This document shows positions 1-11,879 of a stretch of DNA of 64,000 nucleotides, in pieces. The position numbers and the translations under genes were made by a program. Numbering within the stretch: the stretch's first letter is position 1; the number at the start of each line of letters is the position of its first letter. Source of the DNA: Rapana venosa (lineage: Eukaryota; Mollusca; Gastropoda; Neogastropoda; Muricidae); contig CM054151.1 of NCBI GenBank assembly GCA_028751875.1, forward strand, positions 40,206,923-40,270,922. The letters run 5' to 3'. The notes below the pieces were generated by a model, which worked only from the letters and a program-made list of their open reading frames with translations, searched no databases and was not told the origin of the DNA.

Positions 1-985
1 TATTATGTATTGCATGATTCTTGTTCCATCTGCTGTTCAACCGAACGACACGTCAGTTTTCTGGGAAGATGACGTTCAACACCACTAGTCTGTAGTCACT
101 AGGGTAGCGAATCGCAACGACACTCGCCAGCTTTTTGAAAGCAACAGTCATAACTCTACGCATCAGATTGATATCATATGTTTGTAATAAGTCAGAATCC
201 GAGAGGCCTCGTTGGTAGAGTGCAGTATGTCATGTGGTTAAATGAAAATTTATAATATCTAAAACTAGTAAAAGTGGATCAAATTGAGTCTGCTGAAGAA
301 ACAAACCTTATAAATAGGCTTATGGAATTATGATACTTGATAGACCTATAGATCTATCTACATGCACACATTCTTATTCCTCAGTCAGTCAGCATGTAGG
401 CCTACAAGGCAATATATTGAACTGAACTAATGACACTTAGACCATGCATGAGCTGAGCTCCATGGATGTTTCATTGTTTGTAAAGTCTTCTCATGTATTG
501 ATGAAGTACCAGTGACCTGGGTTTAGTTATTGGCCCACTGCTTCAATCAACATGAAACGCAAGCAAGTCTTCATAGTTTCTTTCCAAGTGTATACTATAC
601 AATATACATGCATAGATCTGCCATTAAGACTATTTTGTATTATATATATATATTGTATATATATATATATATATATATTATATATTATATATATATATAT
701 ATATGAATATATATATTGAATGAAAAGAACTAAAACGTCTAAAACGGTGCAGAAAATTGGAGAAATACTCAATGTGAATGCTAATCCAAAGTTGCAGAAA
801 AGTGAAATGCACAATGCAATCACATGTTTGCACAACCACATGTGCACATTGAACAAGCATGACACACACACAGTGACACACACACACAGTCCACACACAC
901 ACACATGACACACACACACACATCACACACACACACACACACACATACACACATGCATAAGTCATTCAGATCCTTTAAAATTGTG

Positions 986-1503
986 TTATGACTTATGTTC
1001 AACTTGTTTTCTCTTACACAAGGATTTGAAACTTTTCTTTTGACGTATAAAAGCATCTAAATTTCCCTGAGAGTTTGTGTGTCCAGAACTCTTCAGTAAG
1101 TAATATTTAACTTGTTTACTTTCGTCACAATCATTATCCCACCATGGTGGCTGAGAGTGAGCTTTAATATTTTTCTTCTGCCTGAATTTCATTGTTTCTG
1201 CAGCACTCTGTATAAAAGAGATATAAACTTTGCATGCTTCATCAATATTTCTACACAGAGCTGCAGTAAAATGTTCAAACACAATCTGTACACTGTCAAG
1301 GAGATTACTTTGAAATAAACCGGCACTGTCATCTTTCCACACGCATTTTGATATTTCCTCTAACTCTATGTCTTCCTCACGTGTTTCTTCATAAGACTCT
1401 ATGGAAAAAGAAATGACAATTGGAAAATGATCTGATTCACATCTACTTGCAACAAACATGTCATCGACAAGTTTAAACAAGGAAAATGAACAAATGAAAT
1501 AGT
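986..1503 (-). mobile_element. LINE endonuclease segment, inverted relative to its RT
   Basis: The - strand encodes the C-terminal end of an apurinic-type endonuclease (SDHFPIVISF) and the linker before the RT (PPWWDNDCDE, RQKKSFKSLCKRKQ). It abuts an RT segment on the opposite strand. Confidence 0.75.
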
Positions 1504-1509
1504 CAACAA

Positions 1510-2921
1510 TACTCTAGTGTCAGACAAGGTTGTATGTTGAGTCCCCTATTATTTTCGATGTTTATTTCTGAACTAGAATCAGATCTCACTGGATCAGATA
1601 CTCAAGGCATAGATGTATTTTCTGAGCCACTCAGCATACTCTTACTTATGTATGCAGATGATATTGCTTTAGTTTCAGATTCAGTTGTAGACTTGCAGAA
1701 AAAGATCAATTGTTTGGAAAATTATTGTAAGAAATGGGGACTTTCTGTAAATATGGACAAAACTAAAGTAGTCATTTTTAAAAATGGTGGATTTATTAAG
1801 AAGTCTGAAAAATGGTGTTATTTAGAAAAGCAGATACAAGTACTGAAGTAGAATCTAGTTATAATTATCTGGGTGTGGTTTTTGGCTCAACATTGAACTG
1901 GTCAAAATGTATCGAAAATCTCTCTGGAAAAGCATTGAAGGCTGTTGCTGGTATCAAAAGATTGTACTTCAGGTTAAAGAATCTTCCAGCATCTACAGTT
2001 TTTAGTATTTTTGATACAAAAGTGAAACCAATCCTCCTCTATGGTTCTGAAATTTGGGGTTTTCAGCAGTATCATGATATTGAAAAAATACAGGTAAAAA
2101 AAAACTAAAAATTTGCAAAATGGTCCTGGGGGTTGGCAGAGATGTAAAAAATAATATTTGCCTTGGCGATTGTGGTAGATATGATAGATATCCCATTTTT
2201 GTTGACACTGTTACCAGAGTAATCAAATATTGGCAAAAAATTTTGGATATGCCTGATCATAGATATCCCAGACAATGCTACAATATGTTGTGTAGGCAGG
2301 ATGAAGCAGGGAGAATAAATTGGGTAACACATGTTAGAAAGATTTTATGCACCCATGGATTTGGTTATGTTTGGACAATGCAGAATTGTGGTAATTCTTC
2401 ATCCTTCATGAAAGAATTCCAAATACGAATACAAGATGTGTACCAACAAAAATGGCATGACTCTCTATCACCCGATTATTTGTAGAGCAAATTATGTATG
2501 TGAAGTACTCAAGTAGAATCTTTAGAATACCGTAGAGCTATATGTTTACTGAGGTCAAACAGATTACCTTTAAATGGAATTTCACGTTATGGCAAACCGA
2601 TTACTGATCCATTCTGCTCTCAGTGTGATGGCCAACAAATTGAAGATGTTTGTCACTTTTTACTTGTATGCCCAAAATATGCTGTATTGCGAAGAAAATG
2701 TATTCCTCTGTATTACTACAGATTTCCATCGAATCTGAAAGTGCAGCTTCTTTGTATGAAACACTAAACCTAGTTTGATGTTTAAAGTTGGATTATTTCT
2801 TACTAAATGTTTAGATATCAGAAGTAAGGATGTTCACCTTACAATATGAAAGTATATCATTAACTGTTGTTCCTATGGGCCATATGGCTTGCAAAAACTG
2901 AATTAAAATTATTGTTATTGT

Positions 2922-2925
<4 letters not shown>
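1510..2925 (+). mobile_element. LINE reverse transcriptase and 3' end, degraded
   Basis: The + strand gives the RT motifs VRQGCMLSPLLF and LMYADDIALVSDS, then SYNYLGVVFGSTLNWSK and LLYGSEIWGF. A C-terminal region with GFGYVW and a zinc-knuckle-like C..C..H..C block (QCDGQQIEDVCHFLLVC) follows. Several frameshifts and stops break it. It ends in an (ATT/GTT)-rich tail at about 2903-2925 next to a (CA)n array. It shares layout with the LINEs at 52256 and 56760. Confidence 0.8.

Positions 2926-2986
<61 letters not shown>
2926..2986. repeat. (CA)n microsatellite
   Basis: Perfect CA dinucleotide array of about 60 bp at the 3' end of the LINE. Confidence 0.97.
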
Positions 2987-2988
<2 letters not shown>

Positions 2989-3123
2989 GTGACACATGTA
3001 GCAGCATGAGTACATGTATGCATGCATACATTATGCATGTATGTAAATTGTGATGATGTATGTACACATGTACACACACATGCCTGTGCATGACACTCAA
3101 GAAACACAACAACTGTATGCATG

Positions 3124-3273
<150 letters not shown>

Positions 3274-3279
3274 AGCTCA

Positions 3280-4053
3280 CTCTGATTAAAATCAGTGGCC
3301 TTTGAAATCTGTAGATAAAGTAAATTTTAAATAATAATGATAATAATTGTTCTTTGATAATAACCATATCAGAGTTCACCAGGTGGAGTTTCCAGACTGA
3401 GTGAGTTTTGAATTTCATCCAGGTGTAATAAATTAATGTGGGTGGTAACTGCGGCCTCAGAACTGAGAGGGGTGAACCATGCATGCAACCTGGGTTAATA
3501 CTATAATAGTTATAAAATACGTCTATTTTATAGGCCTTGTCTATAGACGGAGTGTGATACGTTTACTTTTATTAAATACTAATTGCCTTTTCTGTGAAGA
3601 GCAATTTGGCATTTTTAATGCTTTTCAATCCTCACCCGTTCCTGGATGAGGGACATTTTGTGGTAACTGGTAAGACAGCAGTCTAGAGATATTATACAAG
3701 TTTTAGACTAGTGGTATACTATATACTTATAATATAGTCATGGACATTTTGGGGTGAGAGGGCAGTCTCTATAGCCTAGTACTTAAGTACTAGTACTTAG
3801 TATCCCTGGACATTTTGTGCTGAGACAGCAGTCTCTATAGACAATTATATTATATTATACTGTATAGAGGGACACTTTGGCCGTTTGGGGTGAGCCATAC
3901 TACTATTACTACTCATGGAACTTTTTAAACTGAAAAGTTCCTGATTAACACAGTGATTTGAATCAACCTAATAAAATAGTAAATTAGTGCTATCTGACTT
4001 AAATCTCAAAGGGAAACAACAACGAACTGGAATATTTAAACTGTTCAAGAAAG

Positions 4054-4126
<73 letters not shown>

Positions 4127-4420
4127 CATAATTATGTGTGTGTGTGTGTGTGTGATTGTGTATTATTATATATATAAAGATTAATTTGGCAGTCTTTTTC
4201 TCTGTCTTTTTGTCCATCTAGGTGGATACATGTACATTTCAGCTAGTATGTTTCTGTTCTTTAATTAAAAAATAATGAATCTACATTTAATCAGTTTGAA
4301 TGTATTAATATTTAAACTTTAATATTAAATTTAAACTACAAATTTATTAACATTTCCACTGTTCTTATAAGTTATATATTTAAGATTAATTTATAATAAT
4401 AATAATAATAATGTATGGAA
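3280..4420. other. No gene; unique AT-rich sequence with short internal repeats
   Basis: Nothing coding is seen. Several loosely repeated units of the form GGACATTTTG...AGACAGCAGTCTATAG occur between about 3650 and 3850. A (CA)n/(TA)n/(TG)n compound microsatellite lies at 4056-4154. Confidence 0.7.
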
Positions 4421-4429
4421 TTTATATAG

Positions 4430-4648
4430 TGCTGTTTCTTTTTTTATATCGAGGATATTGGAATATACACACATGTGCTTTCTTACAAAAGTTACGTCCA
4501 GTCCCCGTGTGTATGCGGTTTTGTAAATTCTATCATCTGTTCCCACCGGCACACAATGGCCTACTCTTACGAAAAGCGGAACAGGATTTAACGTGTGCGC
4601 AAGATGTTCGGCATGGGGCATGGTTTATAGTCTCATTCAAAGGATGAG
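4430..4648 (-). mobile_element. tRNA-SINE family A, partial, tail type 2
   Basis: Read on the - strand this is the family A body (GCACACGTTAAATCC, GAGTAGGCCATTGTGTGCC, GGAACAGATGA) joined to the tail that ends in a 'TTCCAATATCCTCGATA' type sequence. The tRNA head is missing. Confidence 0.65.
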
Positions 4649-4867
4649 ACTTTTTCTCTGTATGTTTGTCTATAGATGGATGTATTTCAGCTTGTATGTT
4701 TTTGTTCTTTAAAATATAATATTTAACTACAAATTATTTATGAAAGTATAATATATGCCAATAATGGGAATATATGGGGCAGGATATCATGGTGGCTACA
4801 CATAGACCATTGAAATCGTGATTTGACAGTCCTTTTTTAAGCTAAGTGCTACCAACGTAACCAAGCC

Positions 4868-5210
4868 TCCTGTTTAACTTTAACTGTCAAGGGTTTTTTT
4901 TTCCCTTGAGTTAACATTTATACCAATTCCACTCCCCCAAAAGTCCTTCAGGTGGTACTGTAAAGTAAACCAAGGTCCCATGTACAAAAGCACACAGAAC
5001 AACTTACTTGTGCACTTGTTAAGACCTGTTCTGCTTTTTGGAAGAGTAGACCATTGTAGACCTGTGTAGATGACAAAATTTCAAAAATGTGTTGTTTTTA
5101 CTAATTTTAGACATCATCCCTGAAGTTCGAATGTGGCTACCTGAATACCTAAATGGCTGCATCTCTAAAATAAAAATCTCACCATTAGTGAACCTCAAAG
5201 CTCTAGTCAA
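4868..5210 (+). mobile_element. tRNA-SINE family A, tail type 1
   Basis: Contains the family body (TTGAGTTAACATT, GGAAGAGTAGACCATTG) and the type 1 tail (ATCTCACCATTAGTGAACCTC...AGCTCTAG). It sits just upstream of the first SPCS1 exon seen. Confidence 0.7.
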
Positions 5211-5460
5211 GGAACCAAAACACCACAGTGGCCTAAGTAGGATGGTATTGGTAGATATATCATTATGATTATATGATATACAGTGGTAGTTTCTTTAGCG
5301 TTGTAAAGGGATAAGGTTTAGAATGAAAAGGTTTATAAATTTATATAATATGATTAATATCTAAAATTAAAGACACTTTGATTTGGAAATATCATTTTCT
5401 TGACTTAAGATTGGTAAAAAGAATGTGTATTGATCACTGATCAACATGTCTGTGTTTCAG

Positions 5461-5520
5461 GATTTTGTTGGTCAGAAAAAGGCAGAGAGGATGTTCCAGT
5501 TCATCATTCTGTTGTTTGGG
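5461..5520 (+). CDS. SPCS1: SPCS1 coding exon 2 (first one seen)
   Basis: Encodes 20 residues starting DFVGQKKAERMFQ. The acceptor TGTTTCAG ends at 5460 and the donor GTAAGT starts at 5521. The exon begins in phase 0, so an upstream exon supplying the initiator methionine is required. Confidence 0.9.
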
Positions 5521-8180
5521 GTAAGTTGCTTCCATGTAGTGTTCATTTTACTTCAAACTGGTTAAACTTCTATATTTCCACTTTATCATTTCTTTATATC
5601 CATAGGTGATCTGCATCTAGTTATAAGAACTAAGAAGCGTACAATTTAACACATTGTCAATTTTATTACCTCATATTAGTGTTACTAAGAGTTACTGTAA
5701 AAGTGTAATGCTCGTTAATTTGCAAATTTTCATTGTTTAAATGTGTGCATATTCATGATTTAGTTTAAGTACTGCACCTATGTATCATGTCCTACCAAAG
5801 TTATCTCCCTGTTACTAGTCATTGACACAGTAGAAATTGTGCTGTTTTGGTTGTCGTTTTTTACTAATACTATACTATAGTGTGTGCGTGCGTGCATGCA
5901 TGCATGCAAGCATATGTGTGCATGCGCACCCATGTGTGTGTGTATGTGTGTACATAACATGTATACATATGTATACATGCATGTATGTATCATTGTATGT
6001 GTGTGTGAGAGGTTGGTGGTGTTTCTTTTTCAAGATTGCATGATGTTGATTGACTGACTGCTGCAGACAGCGACTGATGACTGCAATGATGTCTGGTTTG
6101 ACTTTCAGGCGGTGGGCTTTGTCTGGGGCTACATCTGCCAGCAGTTCTCACAGACCATGTACATTCTCCTGGCTGGTGTTGCTCTCTCTTGCATCGTACG
6201 TTGAACCTTGCTTTTGTTTTCTTCAGGGTCAGCAGGATGGGCTTACTATGCACAATCATAAATTCATGATAGAACACCGAGTTTATTGTAAACAAGTACT
6301 TTAAGTAGTATTAGCACGAAGCTATAGACCGGCAGGTATCTAGTTTATGTAAAGAACTACTTCAGATTGTAGCATGAAGCTATAGACACACAAGCTTACG
6401 TTCAATGTGGATGATGTGTGTGCTTAAATCTTGTGTGCAAGGGGTTTCATCAACTGAATACATTTCATGAAGTTTTTAAGAATTGATAAGTGTGATAAGT
6501 CTCCTAAGGCTAAAATGATACTATGTATAGCCAAAGTTAGGGAACCCATGCAACACACTCCAGTTGACATCAAGAAATTAAACCAATTGAGATGGACGGG
6601 ATAGCCTAGTGGTTAGAGCATTCACTTGCGATTAGACGGCTCAGGTTAGAGCCACCACCATTCAAGGGGATTTTCCCCCTGGAGTTAACATCAGTTCTGA
6701 CTCCATTCTCCATAAAATACTTTGGATGAGACTATAAACCAATGCCCTGGTGCGAATACATGCAGTACATCTTGCACACATGTTATATTCCTTTCTCAGT
6801 TTCTGCCTTTCGAAAGAGTAGGCCATTTGTGTGAGTAAGAACGGATGACAAATAACATACATATATTCAAAAATGGTGAGTTACGGATAAATGAGAGAGA
6901 ACTCTTTAGGTCCTGAAATAGTTGACTCCGGTAAACTAAAGACTTGGCGGGTGGGGTACAGCAGAATAAACATGGGTGGGTGTGACATGGTGATTGGACT
7001 GAAATGATTAATGTGGGGACAACAACACAAACATGCTACAAAAGACAAGACAAAGAGAAGTTTTTTAAAAATTGTTTTTAAAAGTAGTTCTGGAATCGTG
7101 TCGTCAGAGAAGAAGCAAGAGCTTAAGTCATGTGTTGCCAAAATGGGACACACCAGGGAACTGTGTGAGGCTCTGTTTTCTTGGGTGGTAGGTCTGGTTT
7201 CTCATTCTCCCAACATGAACTTTGCCTTCATGGTGAATTGTAAAATTTCTATAGCGTCTTTGTAGAGACTACATTCTGTACCGTTATCTTTTTTCCATTC
7301 CTTGGGTAGAGCACCAAGGTTAATCATGGTAAGAATTTTGCTCATGCGGTTATTAATATTATCCCCCCCCCCCCCACACACACACCCAATTTAGTAGCCA
7401 CATTTTAACTTCAGGGATGGTGTCTAAACACAACACCTGTGTGCATGTGTTTTTTAGATTTTGTTATCCCTTCCTACCGACACTTTATGGCCTACTCTGA
7501 AAGGTAGAATGGGTTTTTAACATGAGCACAAGATTTTCTGCATGCATTTGCGCATGGAGCCTTGATTTATAGTCTCATCTGAAATACTTTTACATTCAGT
7601 TTGATTTTCTCATCAAACTGGGAAGAAAGGACAAGGCTGGGAATCAAATCCAGAACCTCACAGTTTATTTGTTAGGCAGGTGAACATCTTAACCATCCTG
7701 CCAGCATCCTTCTCCCATACTGTTTTGATTGCACTCTATAGCTTGGAGTCTGTTACAGAGACAAGAGCTTATCATTGTGCAGTGTAGTTGTATTACACTT
7801 AAAAGAACAAAATCTGGTTATATGAAAGCTGGGGGGGGGGGGGGGGGGGGGGTTGAAGGTTTTGTTTTGGGGGGTTGGGAGAGGGTGGTTGTTCCTGGGT
7901 TACAGCCTAGTTCTCTAAAGTTCACCAATGGTGAGATTTTCGCGTATGCAACCGGTTTTTGCCCACCATTAAAGTAGCTACATTTCAGTATTTGAGGATG
8001 TTGAAATTTTCACGAATTTGTTTGTGGATGTTGCAGTTGACGCTGCCACCATGGGGCATGTACAGGAAGAGCCCTCTGCAGTGGCAGAAAGCACGCCCCG
8101 AGGTGTGTCCAGGAGAAAGCCCTCCTCCTGCTGTCGCCCCTGCTGCCTCCAGTCAGCAAAAATCTAAGAAGAAAAAGTAG
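5461..8180 (+). CDS. SPCS1: Signal peptidase complex subunit 1 (5'-partial, three exons seen)
   Basis: This is a small accessory subunit of the ER signal peptidase complex, which removes signal peptides from secretory and membrane proteins. Coding exons are 5461-5520, 6109-6195 and 8037-8180, all joined in phase 0 with clean GT-AG sites (donors GTAAGT and GTACGT; acceptors TTTCAG, TTTCAG and TTGCAG). They give 96 residues. The first exon carries the family motif GQKKAERMFQ and then begins membrane helix 1. The second supplies the turn GYICQQF and helix 2. The third starts LTLPPW and ends in a lysine-rich cytosolic tail. The vertebrate protein is about 102 residues, so only about 10 N-terminal residues in an upstream exon are missing. 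I did not find that exon; it may lie left of the window. The gene converges on LRRC23. Confidence 0.93.
6109..6195 (+). CDS. SPCS1: SPCS1 coding exon 3
   Basis: Encodes 29 residues from AVGFVWGYICQQF to the end of the second membrane helix (LLAGVALSCI). The acceptor ACTTTCAG ends at 6108 and the donor GTACGT starts at 6196. Confidence 0.92.
6597..6880 (+). mobile_element. tRNA-SINE family A with intact tRNA-like head
   Basis: The head GGGATAGCCTAGTGGTTAGA holds an A-box-like promoter, with a B-box-like GGTTAGAGCC about 30 bp on. The family body follows (CCCTGGAGTTAACATCAG, GAGTAGGCCATTTGTGTG). The copy lies in an SPCS1 intron. Confidence 0.75.
7383..7706 (-). mobile_element. Chimeric SINE: family B head, family A body
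   Basis: Read on the - strand it begins with the family B tRNA head (GGCAGGATGGTTAAGATGTT, B box in GGTTCTGGATTTGATTCCC), then switches near 7568 to the family A body (ATGGCCTACTC on + at about 7488) and the start of the shared tail (about 7390-7420). It is in an SPCS1 intron. Confidence 0.65.
8037..8180 (+). CDS. SPCS1: SPCS1 terminal coding exon
   Basis: Encodes 47 residues from LTLPPWGMYRKSPLQW to a KSKKKK tail, with a TAG stop at 8178-8180. The acceptor GTTGCAG ends at 8036. Possible poly(A) signals ATTAAA lie at 8903-8908 and 9114-9119; which one is used cannot be told. Confidence 0.92.
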   Translation: MTLPPWGMYRKSPLQWQKARPEVCPGESPPPAVAPAASSQQKSKKKK

Positions 8181-9465
8181 ACATCCGAATGAAATGTCGT
8201 TTGAATTTATATCAAAATTTTTCAGCAAAGGGGCATGGGAGGTTGTTAAAGGTTGGCCGGGGGGAGGGGGGTTGTTGGTGTTTCATGTTTTGTTTTGGGT
8301 TTGTTGTTTTTTGCTTGGGATAAGTTGCTAAGGGGGTTTAGGTTGTTTGTTTGGGGTTGGTTTTGGGTTTTTTTGGGGTGGGTTGTGTTTTGGTTGGCTT
8401 TTTTTTTCATGAGGGATGGGGATGGTTTGAGGTTCTTTTTGTTTGAGTGCTTATTCTATTGGTGGTGTTGGTGCTCAGTATGTGAATGTCACTGTGACAA
8501 AGATTAGGAAATGGATGTTGTCGACCTCTGGTGTCAGGGATGTTCTGTTGCATTGTGAATATTGTGGTGATTTTTGTTTAGACCTCCTATGTGCCAGGTT
8601 CACACATTTTGGCATCTAGTTTTTATTTCTAAGCAATAGGGATGTTACCATTTAACTTATTTCTTTTTCTTTCTTCTTTTTTGGTGAAGTTATGTCACTT
8701 TTTTAATTACCTATGGTAGGATTTGTTTAGCATTGTTTCTATACTGATATAATGTATTATATAGTCAATCAAGGTGTGCATGCACATTAGCACATGCAAA
8801 CAAAACATACGCAACATACACACCAAGTACATGCATTCAAACACGTGCCTGCGCACGCACACACACACACACACACAATGAAAAGTTAAATATATGTTGG
8901 TGATTAAATATTTGGATGAATCTGTATGGGAAATAACTTATTTCTGTCAGCATTTCCATTCTGCACCATTTTTTGGTTTGTTCTTGTTAAGGGTTTTTGT
9001 TTATTTCAGCGTGACTTTTGACAAGGGTAGAGTGTATTTATAAGGGAATGTTATCATTTTACACGCATTCTCAGACATTGGTGTAATCACACCTTTGATG
9101 GATGATATGATGTATTAAAATTTATGTTGTTGGAAACAAACATCGACCATTGTTTAATTCTGTTGGGCTTCAGAGCAGGTTTTTCCTTTTGTGGTGTTTG
9201 GTTGGTTGGCTGGCTGGTTGGTTGGTTGATTGGTTAGTTTTATTTTGTAAATTACATATTTTATGTACTTTGCTTTTCTTCCCAAATTTTTACTCACATT
9301 AAATTTTCTTACTCAAGCCTTCTTTGCTTGATCATTCTTGTCATATTTCTAAAGAATTTCTTTTGATATATGACAAAAACCAAACTAAGATGCTTATCAC
9401 ACACTTACTTGCACACACACACACATTTCCTTGTCCTTTTTTCTTGCTCATGTCACCTTTTTTTT
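8181..9465. other. SPCS1 3' UTR and downstream, no other gene
   Basis: T/G-rich sequence (8250-8420), a short (CA)n at 8855-8877, and two ATTAAA hexamers. No conserved coding frame. Confidence 0.6.
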
Positions 9466-9469
9466 GGCC

Positions 9470-9858
9470 CTTCAGCTCCAAGGTTTACTAGTACTGTAAT
9501 AGTGAGATTTATGCATATGCAACTGGGTAGGATGTGGGGGGGGGGGGGGGGGGGGGGGGTTTCCAATCATTAAGGTAGCCGCATTCTGACTGCGGGAATA
9601 CAGTTGGGAATTGAACCAACCAATTTTGCTACAACAGGCAGGAGATACCTCCCTGCTCGTTCCAATTTTCAACTGTTGTGGGTTGTTTTGACGTACACAA
9701 CTCTGTAATCATATGGGTTGGACTGGTTTAGCATGTCCACCGAAAGACTTGACATTCTCCCATCAAACTGGGAAGAAAGGGCAAGGCTGGGAATAGAACC
9801 CAGAACATTATGGTTTACTTGTTAGTAAGTAAACTTCTAAACCATCCTGACACCTTCC
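9470..9858 (-). mobile_element. tRNA-SINE family B
   Basis: Read on the - strand: tRNA-like head (B box within the + sequence GGGAATAGAACCC), body (TCAAACTGGGAAGAAAGG on +; CAATTTTGCTACAACAGGC on +) and the same 3' tail as family A (CATTAAGGTAGCCGCATTCTG on +). A poly(G) run of 24 at 9536-9559 has grown inside the tail. Confidence 0.72.
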
Positions 9859-9859
9859 T

Positions 9860-11830
9860 TCTTATGTCGCTATATGATAATCCACCCTTTTTAAGAATGT
9901 GAGCAGTGAGTGTCTTGTCATTTTAATGACGAGCCAATGAATGGCAAGTACAGAACCAAGATAGAGATCTTAATATAGTGCACAAGAAGATGGCACCTTG
10001 GAAAATGTTTAGAATGTGGAAACTGCTTAATCCTTGTATTTTTGCATGCATTTTCATATAAACAGCCTTGGGTGTGTGACTCAACCTCTTCAGTGCCTCA
10101 TCACAGATTTTTCTGTGTGCTTCTGGTGGCCTAGAAAGTGCCCCATCATGGAAAAATCGGTGCAATTAATTTTCCTGTTGCATCAGCAGATGGATCAGCT
10201 GTTTGTTGTCCTTGGTTTAAACATTGTTTATTCAGTATACATACGTCATAAGCAGACAATACAGCAGGGGAAAGGCATCAAGCTACAGTTTATTTTAAAC
10301 CTTTCATTTGTGTCTCTGTGTATGCAGCCTTGTTTCCAGGTATACCACACCAAGGATACTATTAGTGACTGTCTGCTGTCTTCAATTATTACCCTCTTTG
10401 ACTTAATAAAATACTTCTGGAGAATCGATCCTGAATCACATCAACTAGATACACTACAGCATGTAGCATCTGAAAGATGAGACTAGTTTTTTGTTTGGTG
10501 GATTTTTTTTATGGAACCATTTTTGTAGTATTTTGTGCCAAGGGTTAAACAAGATTTGGTCAAAACTAAACATTCAAACTTGCATCCATCTGTTCAAATT
10601 TAAACTTTACACACGGAACACTTGGCATCCAACTGGAATGCTTTATTTCTTAAATTTACATTGCTGAAAAGTAAAATACTGTATAAAATATATCAATTTT
10701 GTAACAAAATTTGCTGTGCCTATTTCTATTTTATTTTCCCAAGAGGCCATGATAGCTGAAACCTTGCATTTTCCTAGCAAGTAGATGCCATTTCATGCAG
10801 GAATGGTTACATAGCCTGAGCCACAGCTGCTATATCACAGAAAATGGAATGATTTTTTCTTTTCTTTGATTTTTTTTAAATGCCTTTAAAAACTTAACAA
10901 GAAATGGAAGTTGAAGGTAACCTAATGAAACTGAGCAGACACCAGATCTAAATCATGTTCATGTATTGGTCCAAATGTGGTTTGAGTGCCTTACGGTAAT
11001 GTTACTGTTGTAGACATCGATAATGTTTGTGTGTGATGGCACAGATACCATCAAGAAAACCTCAGCAGTTCAAAATAGGCCTATAACTACTTGGTAAAAT
11101 AACTTTGGCAGTCTGAAAGATAACTGTTTGTGATGAGATTAATCTTTTAACTGTACAAAGTCTCTGTAACTGCAAAGTGGAATTAAACACAAAATGACAT
11201 TTTAAGGCTTGACAAGAAGTGAGGAAGACAGACAAGCATCAGATGTGTGTGTGTGCACGTGCACACATACAAGCAGGTCTGAATTCTAATTTCTAAACAG
11301 AACAGTGTCGTGTTTCACCATCAAAACAGCATTTCATGTTACTGTTGTGTAGGCGTTCCTTTGCATCTTTCATGAAGTTTCCACTTTTTATACATTTATT
11401 TTTTAGTCTGGCCTTTAAACAAAATTGAACAGATTACTCATTAAATAAATGTTACAAACTTCATATACCAACCCCCCTCATCCTTGAGACTACTCTTCCT
11501 CCTTCCTCACCATCACATCACCCCCTGCCCCTTTACTTCTCTCCCTTTTACTGCAGTATGCCAATTCTAACAGTTTGCATAGTATTCAAACAAAATGAAG
11601 GTTTCTGTGTCTTGAATGTTGAAACTAACATTACAAGAAACAAAGATGAAATAACAATAAATACAACAGTATGTCAACATTTGTTCATGCACTATAGAGA
11701 GTCTTTCAGTGTGGTGGCTTTCTCTGCACAGCTGTCACAAATGTTGGAGTGGCAGGATGTCAGCAGATCTCGACAGATTGAAGCATCTTGTTCCAATCCA
11801 ATGAAGCAGTAGATGTATTTTCCATTACTT
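9860..11830. other. Intergenic or 3' UTR sequence, mostly unique
   Basis: No conserved reading frame on either strand. A - strand AATAAA lies at 10647-10642, so the part from about 10620 to 11834 could be a 3' UTR of a - strand transcript. Confidence 0.5.
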
Positions 11831-11833
11831 TCT

Positions 11834-11878
11834 TCAGTTCTCTCCCCCTTCTTCATCTGAGTTGCCAGCAGTTTCGTT
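11834..11878 (-). CDS. Possible alternative last exon of LRRC23
   Basis: On the - strand a plausible acceptor (GGTGTTTGTTGCAG) is followed by a 14-codon acidic reading frame, NETAGNSDEEGGEN, and a TGA. It begins in phase 0, so it could replace exon 7 after exon 6. A perfect AATAAA signal lies downstream at 10647-10642. An in-frame join from a cryptic donor at the exon 7 stop would instead read on in another frame for about 60 codons. This is inference only. Confidence 0.3.
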   Translation of the reverse strand, partial: NETAGNSDEEGGEN

Positions 11879-11879
11879 C

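Noticed and set aside
986..1503. An independent - strand host gene
   Set aside because: The frame carries LINE endonuclease motifs and sits against an RT of the same kind of element.
8253..8507. Trp/Gly/Phe-rich open frame
   Set aside because: It lies in T/G-rich 3' UTR sequence after the SPCS1 stop, with composition bias and no recognisable domain.
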